Below, piece after piece: positions 1 to 8,700 of a stretch of 51,222 bases of DNA. Position 1 is the first letter of the stretch. The number at the start of each line of letters is the position of its first letter. The stretch is taken from contig JAKAUM010000004.1 in assembly GCA_021827685.1 (NCBI GenBank), positions 1-51,222 of the forward strand. The letters run 5' to 3'. A program made the position numbers and the translations under genes. The notes under the pieces are model-generated. The model made no database searches, was not told where the DNA came from, and saw only the letters and a program-made list of their open reading frames with translations. Source of the DNA: a bacterium (GTDB taxonomy: Bacteria; Patescibacteriota; Minisyncoccia; UBA6257; 2-01-FULL-56-20).

Positions 1-2
1 TC

Positions 3-110
3 CACCGGCTCGTCTGGGACTACAATCACCGCCGGATCCACTCCGCGCTCAAGATGCCGCCGTTACTGTTCGCAGAGCGCTACCAGAAACTCGTCGAAAA
101 AGTGTCTTAA
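3..110 (+). mobile_element. C-terminal tail of an IS transposase / integrase-core (DDE) protein, truncated by window edge
   Basis: Frame 3 reads HRLVWDYNHRRIHSALKMPPLLFAERYQKLVEKVS*, the typical W-x-YN-xx-R-x-H-x-AL-xx-P C-terminus of IS3/IS481-type integrase-core transposases. The sequence after it, to ~127 (ctttggggtcattgaca), resembles an IS terminal inverted repeat (rc TGTCAATGACCCCAAAG). Confidence 0.75.
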
Positions 111-159
111 CTTTGGGGTCATTGACAATAAGATTATTTGTGGCGATGCGGTAGAGGTT

Positions 160-924
160 ATGAAGCGGATGCCCGACCACTCAGTTGATCTTGTGGTGAC
201 TTCACCTCCTTATGATGACATACGTGATTATAAGGGATTTACCTTTGACCTTCATACTGCGGGCGAACAGATTTATCGTGTCCTCAAGGACGGTGGAATC
301 GCAGTTATGGTTATCCAGGACCAAACCAAGAATTTCGGCAAGACGCTCACCTCGTTCCGAACTATCCTCGACTGGTGCGATAGTTTTGGATTCAAGCTAT
401 TTGAAAATGTGATTTACCGGAAATATGGCGCAGAAGGTGCGTGGTGGAATAAGCGGTTCCGCGTTGATCATGAATATATGCCCATCTTCCTTAAGGGGGA
501 GCGGCCACAGTATTTTAATAAGGAGCATCTAAAGATTCCGTCGAAGCATGGCGGGAAGACTATGACGGGCGGTGGCACCCGCCTGACCAATGGCGTGAGA
601 ATTGCTACTCGGTCAATTACGATAAATCCAACAAAGTGTCGTGGAACGATCTGGGAGTATCTCACGGCGGGTGATGGGACTCGTCTCAAACACGAACACC
701 CAGCGACATTTCCCGATAAATTACCCTATGACTTCATACAATGCTTTTCGCCCGAGGGCGGCATTGTATTAGATCCTTACGTAGGAAGTGGAACGACCAC
801 TATCGCCGCTAAGAATCTCGGCCGTCATTACATTGGCGTAGATATCGCGCCGGAGTACTGTGCATTAGCGGAAAAACGGATGAAGATAGAAAGTGGTCCT
901 GAAAATCAGAAGAAACTCTTTTAA
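160..924 (+). CDS. Site-specific DNA methyltransferase, beta-class (N4C/N6A type)
   Basis: Motif IV TSPPY near the N-terminus and SAM motif DPYVGSGTT near the C-terminus (beta order). The reading frame is open upstream to the window edge, and IDNKIICGDAVEV (121-159) is probably part of the original protein. Confidence 0.85.
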   Translation: MKRMPDHSVDLVVTSPPYDDIRDYKGFTFDLHTAGEQIYRVLKDGGIAVMVIQDQTKNFGKTLTSFRTILDWCDSFGFKLFENVIYRKYGAEGAWWNKRFRVDHEYMPIFLKGERPQYFNKEHLKIPSKHGGKTMTGGGTRLTNGVRIATRSITINPTKCRGTIWEYLTAGDGTRLKHEHPATFPDKLPYDFIQCFSPEGGIVLDPYVGSGTTTIAAKNLGRHYIGVDIAPEYCALAEKRMKIESGPENQKKLF

Positions 925-1775
925 AACTGCCCCGCGGTATCGGTGGTGTATTCAATGTCAGCGCGACTGATGATGGCGAAGGAAAGTGGGTTCTGCGCGA
1001 GGAGGGTATTGTATCGTGCCTTGCCCGGCTGCACGCTACCCTTCTGAAATTTCATAATATCGTAAGGCCCCCAGTGCCATTTCGATTCATCAAACGCCCA
1101 GCCAGTCTTCTTAGAGAGTATTTCAAGGAATATCTTTGCTTGCTGGATCGTTTCGGATCGCATTGCTCCCGTTGTTTCATTGATATTCGCAACGTGTCCC
1201 CGCGAATCGGATATCTTTATCTTATCGCCACCCCTCGCACCGCCGCCAACCGCGGCGATTTCAACAAACAACTCGCCGAGCGCCGTCATAAGTTCGTAGA
1301 CAGAATAATGCCTGTCCAAGAATATTTTTTGGAGCGGATTTCCATCGCCTGATGCGATGAGAAATTCCAACCAGCTTATGCAATTTTCCGGATAATTGAA
1401 CTGATTTTTGAATGTTCCGTCGGTATATAGTAAGGGGCTAATCGCATCCCGCTTAATATCAATCGCATGTTTTTGCGCAAGGATGCCCAGTAAAAGGTGT
1501 ATCGTGCCGAAAGGGTATTTTAATTTGAAGTCGCTTTTGAAATCGTAGTTCCGGAGGTTGTTCGCAGCGATGGCGTTTTTGAAGTTGTGCCAGTTGGAGG
1601 GGAGATCATTCTTGTCGTACATAAGCATGTGCTGGCCGATACTCTTCACGCCCTCCCGAAAAATTTCCATATCAAGAAATACGCAGTCGCGAGCGCGGAC
1701 GCCTTTCTCCACGATGAGAATTTTTCCATCGTAGAACCCCTTAACATTCCACCCCAAGTAATGGGAGGTAAGCAA
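921..1775 (-). CDS. Uncharacterised protein convergent with the methyltransferase; possible nuclease/DHH-like partner; N-terminus probably frameshifted
   Basis: 284 aa ORF overlapping the MTase 3' end by 4 bp. In-frame sequence upstream of the TTG start encodes SPDSDGLLCGLL (D-x-D-G-like motif) without a canonical start codon. Confidence 0.6.
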   Translation of the reverse strand: MLTSHYLGWNVKGFYDGKILIVEKGVRARDCVFLDMEIFREGVKSIGQHMLMYDKNDLPSNWHNFKNAIAANNLRNYDFKSDFKLKYPFGTIHLLLGILAQKHAIDIKRDAISPLLYTDGTFKNQFNYPENCISWLEFLIASGDGNPLQKIFLDRHYSVYELMTALGELFVEIAAVGGGARGGDKIKISDSRGHVANINETTGAMRSETIQQAKIFLEILSKKTGWAFDESKWHWGPYDIMKFQKGSVQPGKARYNTLLAQNPLSFAIISRADIEYTTDTAGQF

Positions 1776-2073
1776 ACCACAGAGCAGGCCATCACTGTCT
1801 GGGCTTAAGATGCAATGATGACCGCTGCATAGTCAATAACGTCGGTCGGCATTCCTCAAATTTAATGAATTTTTAATGATTTCGCAACCCGTCCCGGAAT
1901 GCATGATACTGCGACGAGATAAGGGCGGCGATGGCAAAAACATCCGACGACATCTTTTTGTGGTGTTTAGTAGTATCGCTAGCTTAATATGGGGTTTCCG
2001 GCGCGGTAAATTACCTCGTTTTGACGTATTGATTTTTCTATAAGGGCGGCTTATATTTACAGATATAAATATC

Positions 2074-2727
2074 ATGGCCCTGACATCTTCCTATCTCATC
2101 ACAACCAGGAACCTAGAGTCGTTTTTTAACAGCCTAATTACCGCGAAGGCGCCGGATGCGTTTACTCAGAAATTCCTCGAAAGTCTTGAATTTAAAAGCA
2201 CAAATGACCGGCTCTACATAGGTCTCTTGAAGGGCCTTGGCTTTTTGGATGCAAATGCTGTACCTACGGAAAGATATTTCAAGTTTCTTGATCAATCGCA
2301 GTCGAAGCAGGTTTTAGCGGATGCCATAAGGGAGGCATACGGCGATCTTTTCGCGGTCAATATTAAGGCTCATGAACTTACGGTTCATGAGGCAAAAAAC
2401 AAACTCCGAACTTTGACTCAAGGAAAGAATTCAGAAAAGGTGCTTGGGTTGATGGCGAACACATTCAAAGCTTTAGTTGATTATGCGGAGTGGAAAAATG
2501 AGCAGAAGAAGCCGGACGAAAAGAAGACAAAGGAGAAAGAAGTTGAGCAAGAGAAAGTGCCCGAGGGCAAAGAGATGCCTGCCCCGGACGAAACGGATGA
2601 AAGTGGTATCGGCGGCAAGTTAAAAAATACTCAGCTGCACTACAATATTCAAATTCATCTGCCGGAATCGCGAGACCAGGCGGTATATGATGCCCTTTTC
2701 AAAAGCTTAAAAAAGCACTTGTTTTAG
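2074..2727 (+). CDS. DUF5343-like domain protein with charged linker
   Basis: MALTSSYLITTRNLESFFNSLITAKAPDAFTQKFLESLEFKSTNDRLYIGLLKGLGFLD..., recognised as DUF5343-like by pattern memory; K/E-rich linker, then C-terminal YNIQIHLPESRD...YDALFKSLKKHL. Confidence 0.7.
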   Translation: MALTSSYLITTRNLESFFNSLITAKAPDAFTQKFLESLEFKSTNDRLYIGLLKGLGFLDANAVPTERYFKFLDQSQSKQVLADAIREAYGDLFAVNIKAHELTVHEAKNKLRTLTQGKNSEKVLGLMANTFKALVDYAEWKNEQKKPDEKKTKEKEVEQEKVPEGKEMPAPDETDESGIGGKLKNTQLHYNIQIHLPESRDQAVYDALFKSLKKHLF

Positions 2728-2728
2728 C

Positions 2729-3313
2729 ATGGACCATGATCCACTGTACGCCTTCGTTTTTAGGGGGCTTTTAACAGAGGAGGCCCTAGATAATGCTGGC
2801 CGTAAACCTAAGGGTAATTTTTCAGAAGAATGGGAATTTGAAAATACCAAAAGACTTGGCATACCTTTTTTGGATGAGTCGCTGGTAATAAAATCGAGGA
2901 AAATGGCGGTGGTATATACGGCAATTTGTGCATTCGAGAATTCAGTAAGGGAGTTTATTGAGAAAAAATTGTTCGAAGAAAGGCGCGAGAAGTGGTGGGA
3001 ACTGTCTGTAAAAAAGGATATTCGTGATAAAGCGGAAAGCAGAAAAAAATCCGAAAAAGACGTTCGTTGGCTGACCGCAAGAGGGGATTCGATGATTTAC
3101 TATACCGAATTTGGTGATCTCATTTCTATAATGGCGAAGCCGGAAAACTGGAAATTTTTTGAGGTACATATCGGCAACATAGAATGGGCAAAGCAAATAA
3201 TTACTACGTTGGAAAAATCCAGGAATATTATAATGCACAGCGGCGAACTCGCACCAACCGATATAGAGCGGGTTGGAATGTATATTCGAGATTGGATTCG
3301 GCAGGTTGGTTAA
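2729..3313 (+). CDS. HEPN-domain protein (Swt1-family-like), putative RNase/toxin
   Basis: Starts 1 nt after the upstream stop. Contains RNIIMH (HEPN R-x4-6-H signature with R-N) near the C-terminus in a helical protein. Confidence 0.65.
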   Translation: MDHDPLYAFVFRGLLTEEALDNAGRKPKGNFSEEWEFENTKRLGIPFLDESLVIKSRKMAVVYTAICAFENSVREFIEKKLFEERREKWWELSVKKDIRDKAESRKKSEKDVRWLTARGDSMIYYTEFGDLISIMAKPENWKFFEVHIGNIEWAKQIITTLEKSRNIIMHSGELAPTDIERVGMYIRDWIRQVG

Positions 3314-3362
3314 AGCACATTCCAACGCTCTCGCATCGCCCTCGATACTGCACCTCTCGTAG

Positions 3363-3433
3363 CTGCCGGGCCTGGATTCGAACCAAGATACCCGCGTCCA
3401 GAGCGCGGAGTCCTACCATTAGACGACCCGGCA
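3363..3433 (-). tRNA. tRNA-Gln (CTG anticodon)
   Basis: rc TGCCGGGTCGTCTAATGGTAGGACTCCGCGCTCTGGACGCGGGTATCTTGGTTCGAATCCAGGCCCGGCAG; 7-bp acceptor, loop CTCTGGA, GGTTCGAATCC T-arm. Confidence 0.95.
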
Positions 3434-3604
3434 AAGAGAAAAAGAGAAAATGACGCGCGCAACCGCAAAGCAGCCGCAAATCAGCCGCGCCGCAGTCCTA
3501 TGGTACAACAGAACGGCGCGCGATATCAAACCTTTGGGGCGCAACCGTCCGCCGGATCATAATCGCAGTCGCGGGATGCAAGCGGCGATCGCAACGATGC
3601 GGCA

Positions 3605-4711
3605 TCAGGCCGCGAGATATTCGGCAAGGACGATCTCGAGCGGCACGACGGCGAAGGGGGAGTAGCGCATTTCGGCGTAGGCGCGGATGAGGGCGCGGAG
3701 GAAGGAGACGAGGAGTTTTACGTCAGCCGAGGCGGCGAGGGCTTCGGCGCGCGCGAGCTCGTCTTTCGTAAGTTCTTTTTCGAAGATCGAGGCGCTGTCC
3801 GGGTTGACGTTAAGCGAAAGGACCTTCCGCAAATAATGGATGAGGTCTTTCGTGAATTGGACGAGATTGTAGCCCTCGTCGTGCAGGGCGGCGACCTCCG
3901 CCGCCGCGTTCCGCAGGTCCTTCTTAATAATGAGGGAGGCGAGCGCGTGGACTTTCGCGAAGCCCGTGCGGCCCGTCGCGCGCGCGGCGGCTTCGAGATC
4001 GATGTGCGCCGTGAGGGATGAAATCTGGTCGAGGAGCGACTCCGCGTCGCGGAAGCTTCCTTCGGCCGCCGCGGCGATGAGTTCGAGCGCCGCGCCGTCG
4101 ATGTTTATCTTTTCCTCGCGCGCGATTGCCGTAAGTTTTTCCATGATGACGGTTTTTGAAAGGCGCTTGAATGCGAAGCGCTGGACCCGCGAGACGATTG
4201 TGGGCGGCAGTTTTTCATATTCGGTGGTCGCAAGGATGATGACGGCATGCCGCGGCGGTTCTTCGAGGGTTTTAAGGAGCGCGTTGAATGCGGCGCCGGT
4301 GAGCATATGCGCCTCGTCGATGATGTATACCTTGTGCGGCGCGGCCGCGGGCGCCGTCTTAATGCTCTCCTTTAGGTTCCTGATTTCGTCTATGCCGCGG
4401 TTGGACGCGGCATCTATCTCGATGACGTCGAAGGAATTCTGCGTATCGATTTCGCGGCAGGAGCGGCATTCGTTGCAGGGCTCGCCGAGTTTCGCGAAGG
4501 CGGGGTCGGTTGCGCGCTTTTCGCAATTGAGGAGTTTCGCGACGAGCCGCGCCGTCGTCGTTTTGCCCGTGCCGCGAGGGCCGTAGAAAAGATACGCCTG
4601 CCCGAGGCGGCCGCTTTTCGCCGCGTTTTTCAGGATTGTGATGCTCGTTTCCTGGCCAAGGAGCTCGTCGAGCTTCCTGGGGCGGTACTTCCGGTACAAT
4701 GCCTGCGCCAT
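3605..4711 (-). CDS. dnaX: DNA polymerase III subunit gamma/tau (short form)
   Basis: MAQALYRKYRPRKLDELLGQE..., Walker A GPRGTGKTTTAR, Zn-binding CNECRSC, DEAH box DEAHML. The track start at 5530 is an artefactual extension. Confidence 0.95.
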   Translation of the reverse strand: MAQALYRKYRPRKLDELLGQETSITILKNAAKSGRLGQAYLFYGPRGTGKTTTARLVAKLLNCEKRATDPAFAKLGEPCNECRSCREIDTQNSFDVIEIDAASNRGIDEIRNLKESIKTAPAAAPHKVYIIDEAHMLTGAAFNALLKTLEEPPRHAVIILATTEYEKLPPTIVSRVQRFAFKRLSKTVIMEKLTAIAREEKINIDGAALELIAAAAEGSFRDAESLLDQISSLTAHIDLEAAARATGRTGFAKVHALASLIIKKDLRNAAAEVAALHDEGYNLVQFTKDLIHYLRKVLSLNVNPDSASIFEKELTKDELARAEALAASADVKLLVSFLRALIRAYAEMRYSPFAVVPLEIVLAEYLAA

Positions 4712-4810
4712 TACGAAGATTATACCCGCCGCCGGGAGGAAAATGAAGCGGACGCGCTTGTCGTTGCGCCTCCCTACGGACTTGCCTATGATAGAGGGAA
4801 CGCGCGAGAT

Positions 4811-5581
4811 ATGCCTTACGAAGTAAAACTGGACCGATGGAGCGGCCCGCTCGGGAAATTGCTTGAGCTTATTGAAGCCCGAGAGATGCCCGTCGGCGAA
4901 GTGAGCATGGCGAAGGTGACGGATGATTTCCTCCGGTACCTTTCGGAATTCCGCGAAAGCGGCGGCGAGGGGGAGGACCGCCTTCGCGCCGATCTCCGCA
5001 TCCTCGCGGATTTCATCGCCGTCGCGAGCCGGCTCATCCTCCTTAAGTCGAAAACGCTCCTGCCGGGGCTTGCGCTCGGCGCGGAAGAAGAGGCCGACAT
5101 CAAGGATCTCGAGGACCGCCTCAAGCGCTACCAGTCCCTCCGCCCGGCGCTCAAGCATCTTCAAAGGCTCTGGCGCGAAAGCCACCGCTCGTACAGCCGT
5201 CCGTATTTCCTCGGCAAGGGGGGCGGGGTCGCCTCTGCGGGGCTTGCCGGGCGCGTCTTCTATCCCGGGAACGGAGCCGATGCCGCGGCGCTCCGCAGCG
5301 CCCTCTCGGGCATTTTCGACGCGGCAACGGCCTACGCCTTTGAAACGGAAACCGTGAGGGAGCGGATTGTCTCGCTTGAAGAGAAGATCTCCGAGGTGCT
5401 TTCGCGCGTGCAGGAAGAGGGCGGTATGCGCTTCGGGAAGGCGCCCGACGGAAAAACGCGCGGGGAAATGATCGTGCTCTTTCTCGCGATCCTTCATCTC
5501 GCGCGCGAGCAGGCCGTGCTCCTGGAACAAGTGGAGGCGTTTTCTGATATAATGGTCAAGAAAAACGGCGTTTCCTCATGA
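4811..5581 (+). CDS. scpA: Segregation and condensation protein A
   Basis: YEVKLDRWSGPLGKLLELIEAREMPVGEVSMAKVTDDFLRYL kleisin-like N-terminus, followed by scpB. Confidence 0.85.
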   Translation: MPYEVKLDRWSGPLGKLLELIEAREMPVGEVSMAKVTDDFLRYLSEFRESGGEGEDRLRADLRILADFIAVASRLILLKSKTLLPGLALGAEEEADIKDLEDRLKRYQSLRPALKHLQRLWRESHRSYSRPYFLGKGGGVASAGLAGRVFYPGNGADAAALRSALSGIFDAATAYAFETETVRERIVSLEEKISEVLSRVQEEGGMRFGKAPDGKTRGEMIVLFLAILHLAREQAVLLEQVEAFSDIMVKKNGVSS

Positions 5582-5591
5582 CGAAGTCCGT

Positions 5592-6155
5592 ATGACGAAC
5601 GAAGAACTCGAAAAATATGCGGCAGGGTTGGAGGCCCTGCTTTTCGTGCACGGCGAGCCCCTCGCGCATAAGAAGATGGAGGCGGCGCTTGGCTTGAAGC
5701 CCGGCGAGGCGGAGGCGGTGCTTACGGAACTCGCGCGGCGGCTGGAAGATCCTGCGCGCGGCCTTATGCTCGTCCGCGACCGCGAAAAAGCCCAGCTTGC
5801 GACAAAGCCGGCGTGGAGCCATCTTCTCGCCGAATTCGTGAAGGAAGAGGTGGCGGAGGAGCTTACCCCCGCGGCGCTTGAAGCCCTCGGCATCGTGGCG
5901 TACCTCGGCCCCATCTCCCGCGCGAAGCTGGAATATCTGCGCGGCGTGAATTCCATCGTGATTCTCCGAAGTCTGACGATGCGCGGGCTCGTTGAACGGT
6001 TCCCCGACCCGGAGCATCCGCAAAGCTTCCTCTATCGCGCGACGCTCGATCTCGTGAAGCACCTCGGCGTTGCCAAAGAAGAAGAGCTTCCCGAATACGA
6101 AAAATTCCGTGGGCTCCTGAAAATATTCGAGGAAAACACGCCGCAGGCCCAATGA
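5592..6155 (+). CDS. scpB: Segregation and condensation protein B
   Basis: LEALLFVHGEPL...ELTPAALEALGIVAYLGPISRAKLEYLRGVNS, typical ScpB. Confidence 0.92.
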   Translation: MTNEELEKYAAGLEALLFVHGEPLAHKKMEAALGLKPGEAEAVLTELARRLEDPARGLMLVRDREKAQLATKPAWSHLLAEFVKEEVAEELTPAALEALGIVAYLGPISRAKLEYLRGVNSIVILRSLTMRGLVERFPDPEHPQSFLYRATLDLVKHLGVAKEEELPEYEKFRGLLKIFEENTPQAQ

Positions 6156-7171
6156 AAAACCACGCCGTAAAATTCCTCCTGCTTGCGGCGGTGTTCGTCG
6201 CCGTCTTTTTTTCGCGAACCATGTATCCGCAGTTTTGGGGCGTCGCGGGCGCCGGCGCGGGGCAGGGGACGGGCGCCGGCGGCAGAGGTGCCGGTACCGC
6301 GGCAGGCGCCTCTGCGGGAGGCACCGCTTCGGAAGTGCCTCTTTTCCGCATGCCGCCGGTCGCGGTAAGCGCGGCGGGCGGCGAGGGAATCGCGGCTTCC
6401 GCGCCGGAGGCGGCGGCAGCTACGGATTCCGCGGGAAACGGGACGCCGCCTCCGGCGCTCACTGATGCCGCTTCGCTCGTGATGGATCTCGGGACCGGCG
6501 CCGTCGCCGAGGCGAAAAACCCCGGCCTCCGCTGGCCGACGGCATCGCTCGCGAAGCTTATGAGCGCGACGATTATCTTCGATAAAATCCCGACGAGCAC
6601 GGATATCACGATTACGAACCAGATGTTCGCCGCCGATCCAGACGAGCGCAATCTCATCGTCGGCGGGCGGTACACCGTCGAAGACCTCCTGCACCTTATG
6701 CTTATGCCGTCCTCGAACGTCGCCGCGCAGGCGAATGCCGATTTCTACGGCCTCGACGCCTTCTTGAACGAAATGAACGCGCGCGCGGCGGAGTGGGGCA
6801 TGGCCGACACGCACTATGACGACCCCTCCGGCATTTCGGCGGGGGATGAGTCCACCGTAAGCGACCTCGCGAAGCTCGCGCAGGTCATCTACGCCCGCTA
6901 CCCGGGCATTTTTGCCATAAGCGACACCCCCGCTTTTTATCTCACGAATCTTAATACTGGCGCGCGCAAGCTCGTGAGGAGCATTAACGCGTTCGCCGGC
7001 ACGCCGGATTTCATCGGCGGGAAAACCGGCTATACCGACCAAGCCGACCAGAACCTTCTCACGGTGTTCCGTTACCGCGGCAGTCCGGTTCTCATAATCG
7101 TCCTCGGCTCGCATCAGCGTTTCGCCGATACGATGGCGCTCTTCAACTGGTTCAAGGAGAATTTCAAATAG
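6152..7171 (+). CDS. D-alanyl-D-alanine carboxypeptidase (serine-type PBP, S11) with Gly/Ala-rich linker
   Basis: SLAKLMSATI (SxxK), SSN and KTGYT motifs; N-terminal TM segment. Confidence 0.9.
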   Translation: MKNHAVKFLLLAAVFVAVFFSRTMYPQFWGVAGAGAGQGTGAGGRGAGTAAGASAGGTASEVPLFRMPPVAVSAAGGEGIAASAPEAAAATDSAGNGTPPPALTDAASLVMDLGTGAVAEAKNPGLRWPTASLAKLMSATIIFDKIPTSTDITITNQMFAADPDERNLIVGGRYTVEDLLHLMLMPSSNVAAQANADFYGLDAFLNEMNARAAEWGMADTHYDDPSGISAGDESTVSDLAKLAQVIYARYPGIFAISDTPAFYLTNLNTGARKLVRSINAFAGTPDFIGGKTGYTDQADQNLLTVFRYRGSPVLIIVLGSHQRFADTMALFNWFKENFK

Positions 7172-7172
7172 C

Positions 7173-8225
7173 ATGATTATCGCGCAAACCGTGCGGGTCA
7201 TAGTCATTACGGCGATCGCATTCCTCGTCGCGCTCCTTCTCACGCCTTTCTGGGAGCGCTTCCTGCGGCGGAAAAAATTCGCAAAGCAGATCCGGGACGG
7301 CGAGGCGGCGCCCGTGTTCTACGAACTGCATAAAAAGAAAGAGGGGACGCCTTCCGGCGGAGGCATCATTATCTGGTCCACGGTGCTCATTCTCGCCGCG
7401 GTATTCGGGATACTGGATCACTTTTTCGACGAGAGCGTCTGGGGGTATCTCAACTTTATCAGCCGCCCGGAGACCTTTCTCCCGCTCGCGGCGCTTGTCG
7501 GCGCGGCGGGTGTGGGCCTCGTGGACGACTGGCTCGGCGCGCAGAGGCGCGGCGGGGCGCCCGGCGGCGGGATCAAGGTAAGGCACAAATCGCTTATCTA
7601 TCTCGCGATTGCCGCGGTCGGCGCCTGGTGGTTCTATTTCAAGCTCGGCTGGGACGTCATCAACGTGCCGTTCGTCGGCACCTTCACGATCGGCTGGTGG
7701 TATATCCCCATTTTCATCTTCATCATTTTCGCGAGCGCATTCTCCGCAAACGAGACCGACGGACTGGACGGGCTTCTCGGCGGCGCATCGCTCTTCGCGT
7801 TCGTGGCGCTCACGACCGTTGCCTTCGTCCTGCGCCGCTTCAATCTCGCCGCGTTCGGCGGCGCCATTATCGGCGCCCTGCTCGCGTTCCTCTGGAACAA
7901 CATCTATCCCGCAAAGTTCTTTATGGGCGACACGGGATCCATGTCCCTTGGCATCACGATCGGCGTGATTGCCATGCTCACGAACACCGCGCTTCTTTTG
8001 CCTTTTTTTGCGCTGATTCTCGTGCTTGAGTCGCTTTCGGTGATCATCCAAATCGCTTCCAAAAAACTGCGGCACGGCCGGAAAGTATTCCGCTCCACGC
8101 CGATCCATCATCATTTCGAAGCGCTCGGTTGGCCGGAGTCGCGGGTGACCATGCGCTTTTGGATCATTTCCGCCATTTCAACCGCCCTGGGACTCGTCAT
8201 ATTTTTCCTTTCCCTCGCGCGATAG
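7173..8225 (+). CDS. mraY: Phospho-N-acetylmuramoyl-pentapeptide-transferase
   Basis: GTPSGGGIIIW, LVDDWLG, NETDGLDGLLGG, FMGDTGSMSLG, TPIHHHFEALGWPESRVTMRFW. Confidence 0.95.
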   Translation: MIIAQTVRVIVITAIAFLVALLLTPFWERFLRRKKFAKQIRDGEAAPVFYELHKKKEGTPSGGGIIIWSTVLILAAVFGILDHFFDESVWGYLNFISRPETFLPLAALVGAAGVGLVDDWLGAQRRGGAPGGGIKVRHKSLIYLAIAAVGAWWFYFKLGWDVINVPFVGTFTIGWWYIPIFIFIIFASAFSANETDGLDGLLGGASLFAFVALTTVAFVLRRFNLAAFGGAIIGALLAFLWNNIYPAKFFMGDTGSMSLGITIGVIAMLTNTALLLPFFALILVLESLSVIIQIASKKLRHGRKVFRSTPIHHHFEALGWPESRVTMRFWIISAISTALGLVIFFLSLAR

Positions 8226-8292
8226 GCGCCCGGAGCCGTAGCGGAGCCCCGCGCCGCATCGGGGCCTTGCTGGCATATGTGCGCCGCGCCCA

Positions 8293-8326
8293 AAATAAAA
8301 GCCGGGGAGGATAAACCTTCCCCGGC
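8293..8326 (-). terminator. Rho-independent terminator for the minus-strand small membrane ORF
   Basis: On the minus strand a GC-rich hairpin (GCCGGGGAAGGTTTATCCTCCCCGGC) is followed by TTTTATTTT. Confidence 0.75.
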
Positions 8327-8349
8327 GATGCGCCGCGGCTATCCGGATT

Positions 8350-8607
8350 CTATGAATCCATATAATAGCCGCGCCGCCGCAGTTCCTCCATCATCCGCGC
8401 CTTCCGTTGGCGACTGGCGCGAATGTCCATGGCCACGTCCACTACGCATGAAGACATGAGCACGATGATGGTGAATAGTCCTCCGAAGACATAGAGAGTA
8501 TGGGAAAATATCATTCCCATGCCAACCATGACGAGGCCTATTACCGCTGCGATGAAGAGCTTTGTTTCTGTGGTTCGCTCCTCTCGCGGGTTAGAACTTT
8601 TCTGCAT
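8350..8607 (-). CDS. Small hypothetical membrane protein (85 aa)
   Basis: Two hydrophobic segments; own promoter-like (-35 TTGACT / 17 nt / -10 TAATCT) and terminator-like signals. Confidence 0.65.
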   Translation of the reverse strand: MQKSSNPREERTTETKLFIAAVIGLVMVGMGMIFSHTLYVFGGLFTIIVLMSSCVVDVAMDIRASRQRKARMMEELRRRGYYMDS

Positions 8608-8651
8608 AAAGCCCCCTTTCCGAAATACAGATTACCATATTTCATATAATT

Positions 8652-8692
8652 AGTCAAATCATTTGACGCGCGACGCCTGCGCCTGCTATACT
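8652..8692 (+). promoter_or_regulatory. rpsB promoter, sharing a palindrome with the divergent promoter of the 8350-8607 ORF
   Basis: -35 TTGACG (8663-8668), 18-nt spacer, TGcTATACT -10 (8687-8692), ATG at 8701. GTCAAATCATTTGAC palindrome at 8653-8667. Confidence 0.65.
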
Positions 8693-8700
8693 GTGTCGGT

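Noticed and set aside
4712-5530. N-terminal 270-aa extension of the dnaX ORF
   Set aside because: Antisense to scpA; the true DnaX start MAQALYRKYRP is at 4711.
6235-6470. Overlapping Arg/Gly-rich ORFs in other frames of the carboxypeptidase linker
   Set aside because: Low-complexity GC-rich linker of the D,D-carboxypeptidase generates spurious ORFs in several frames.
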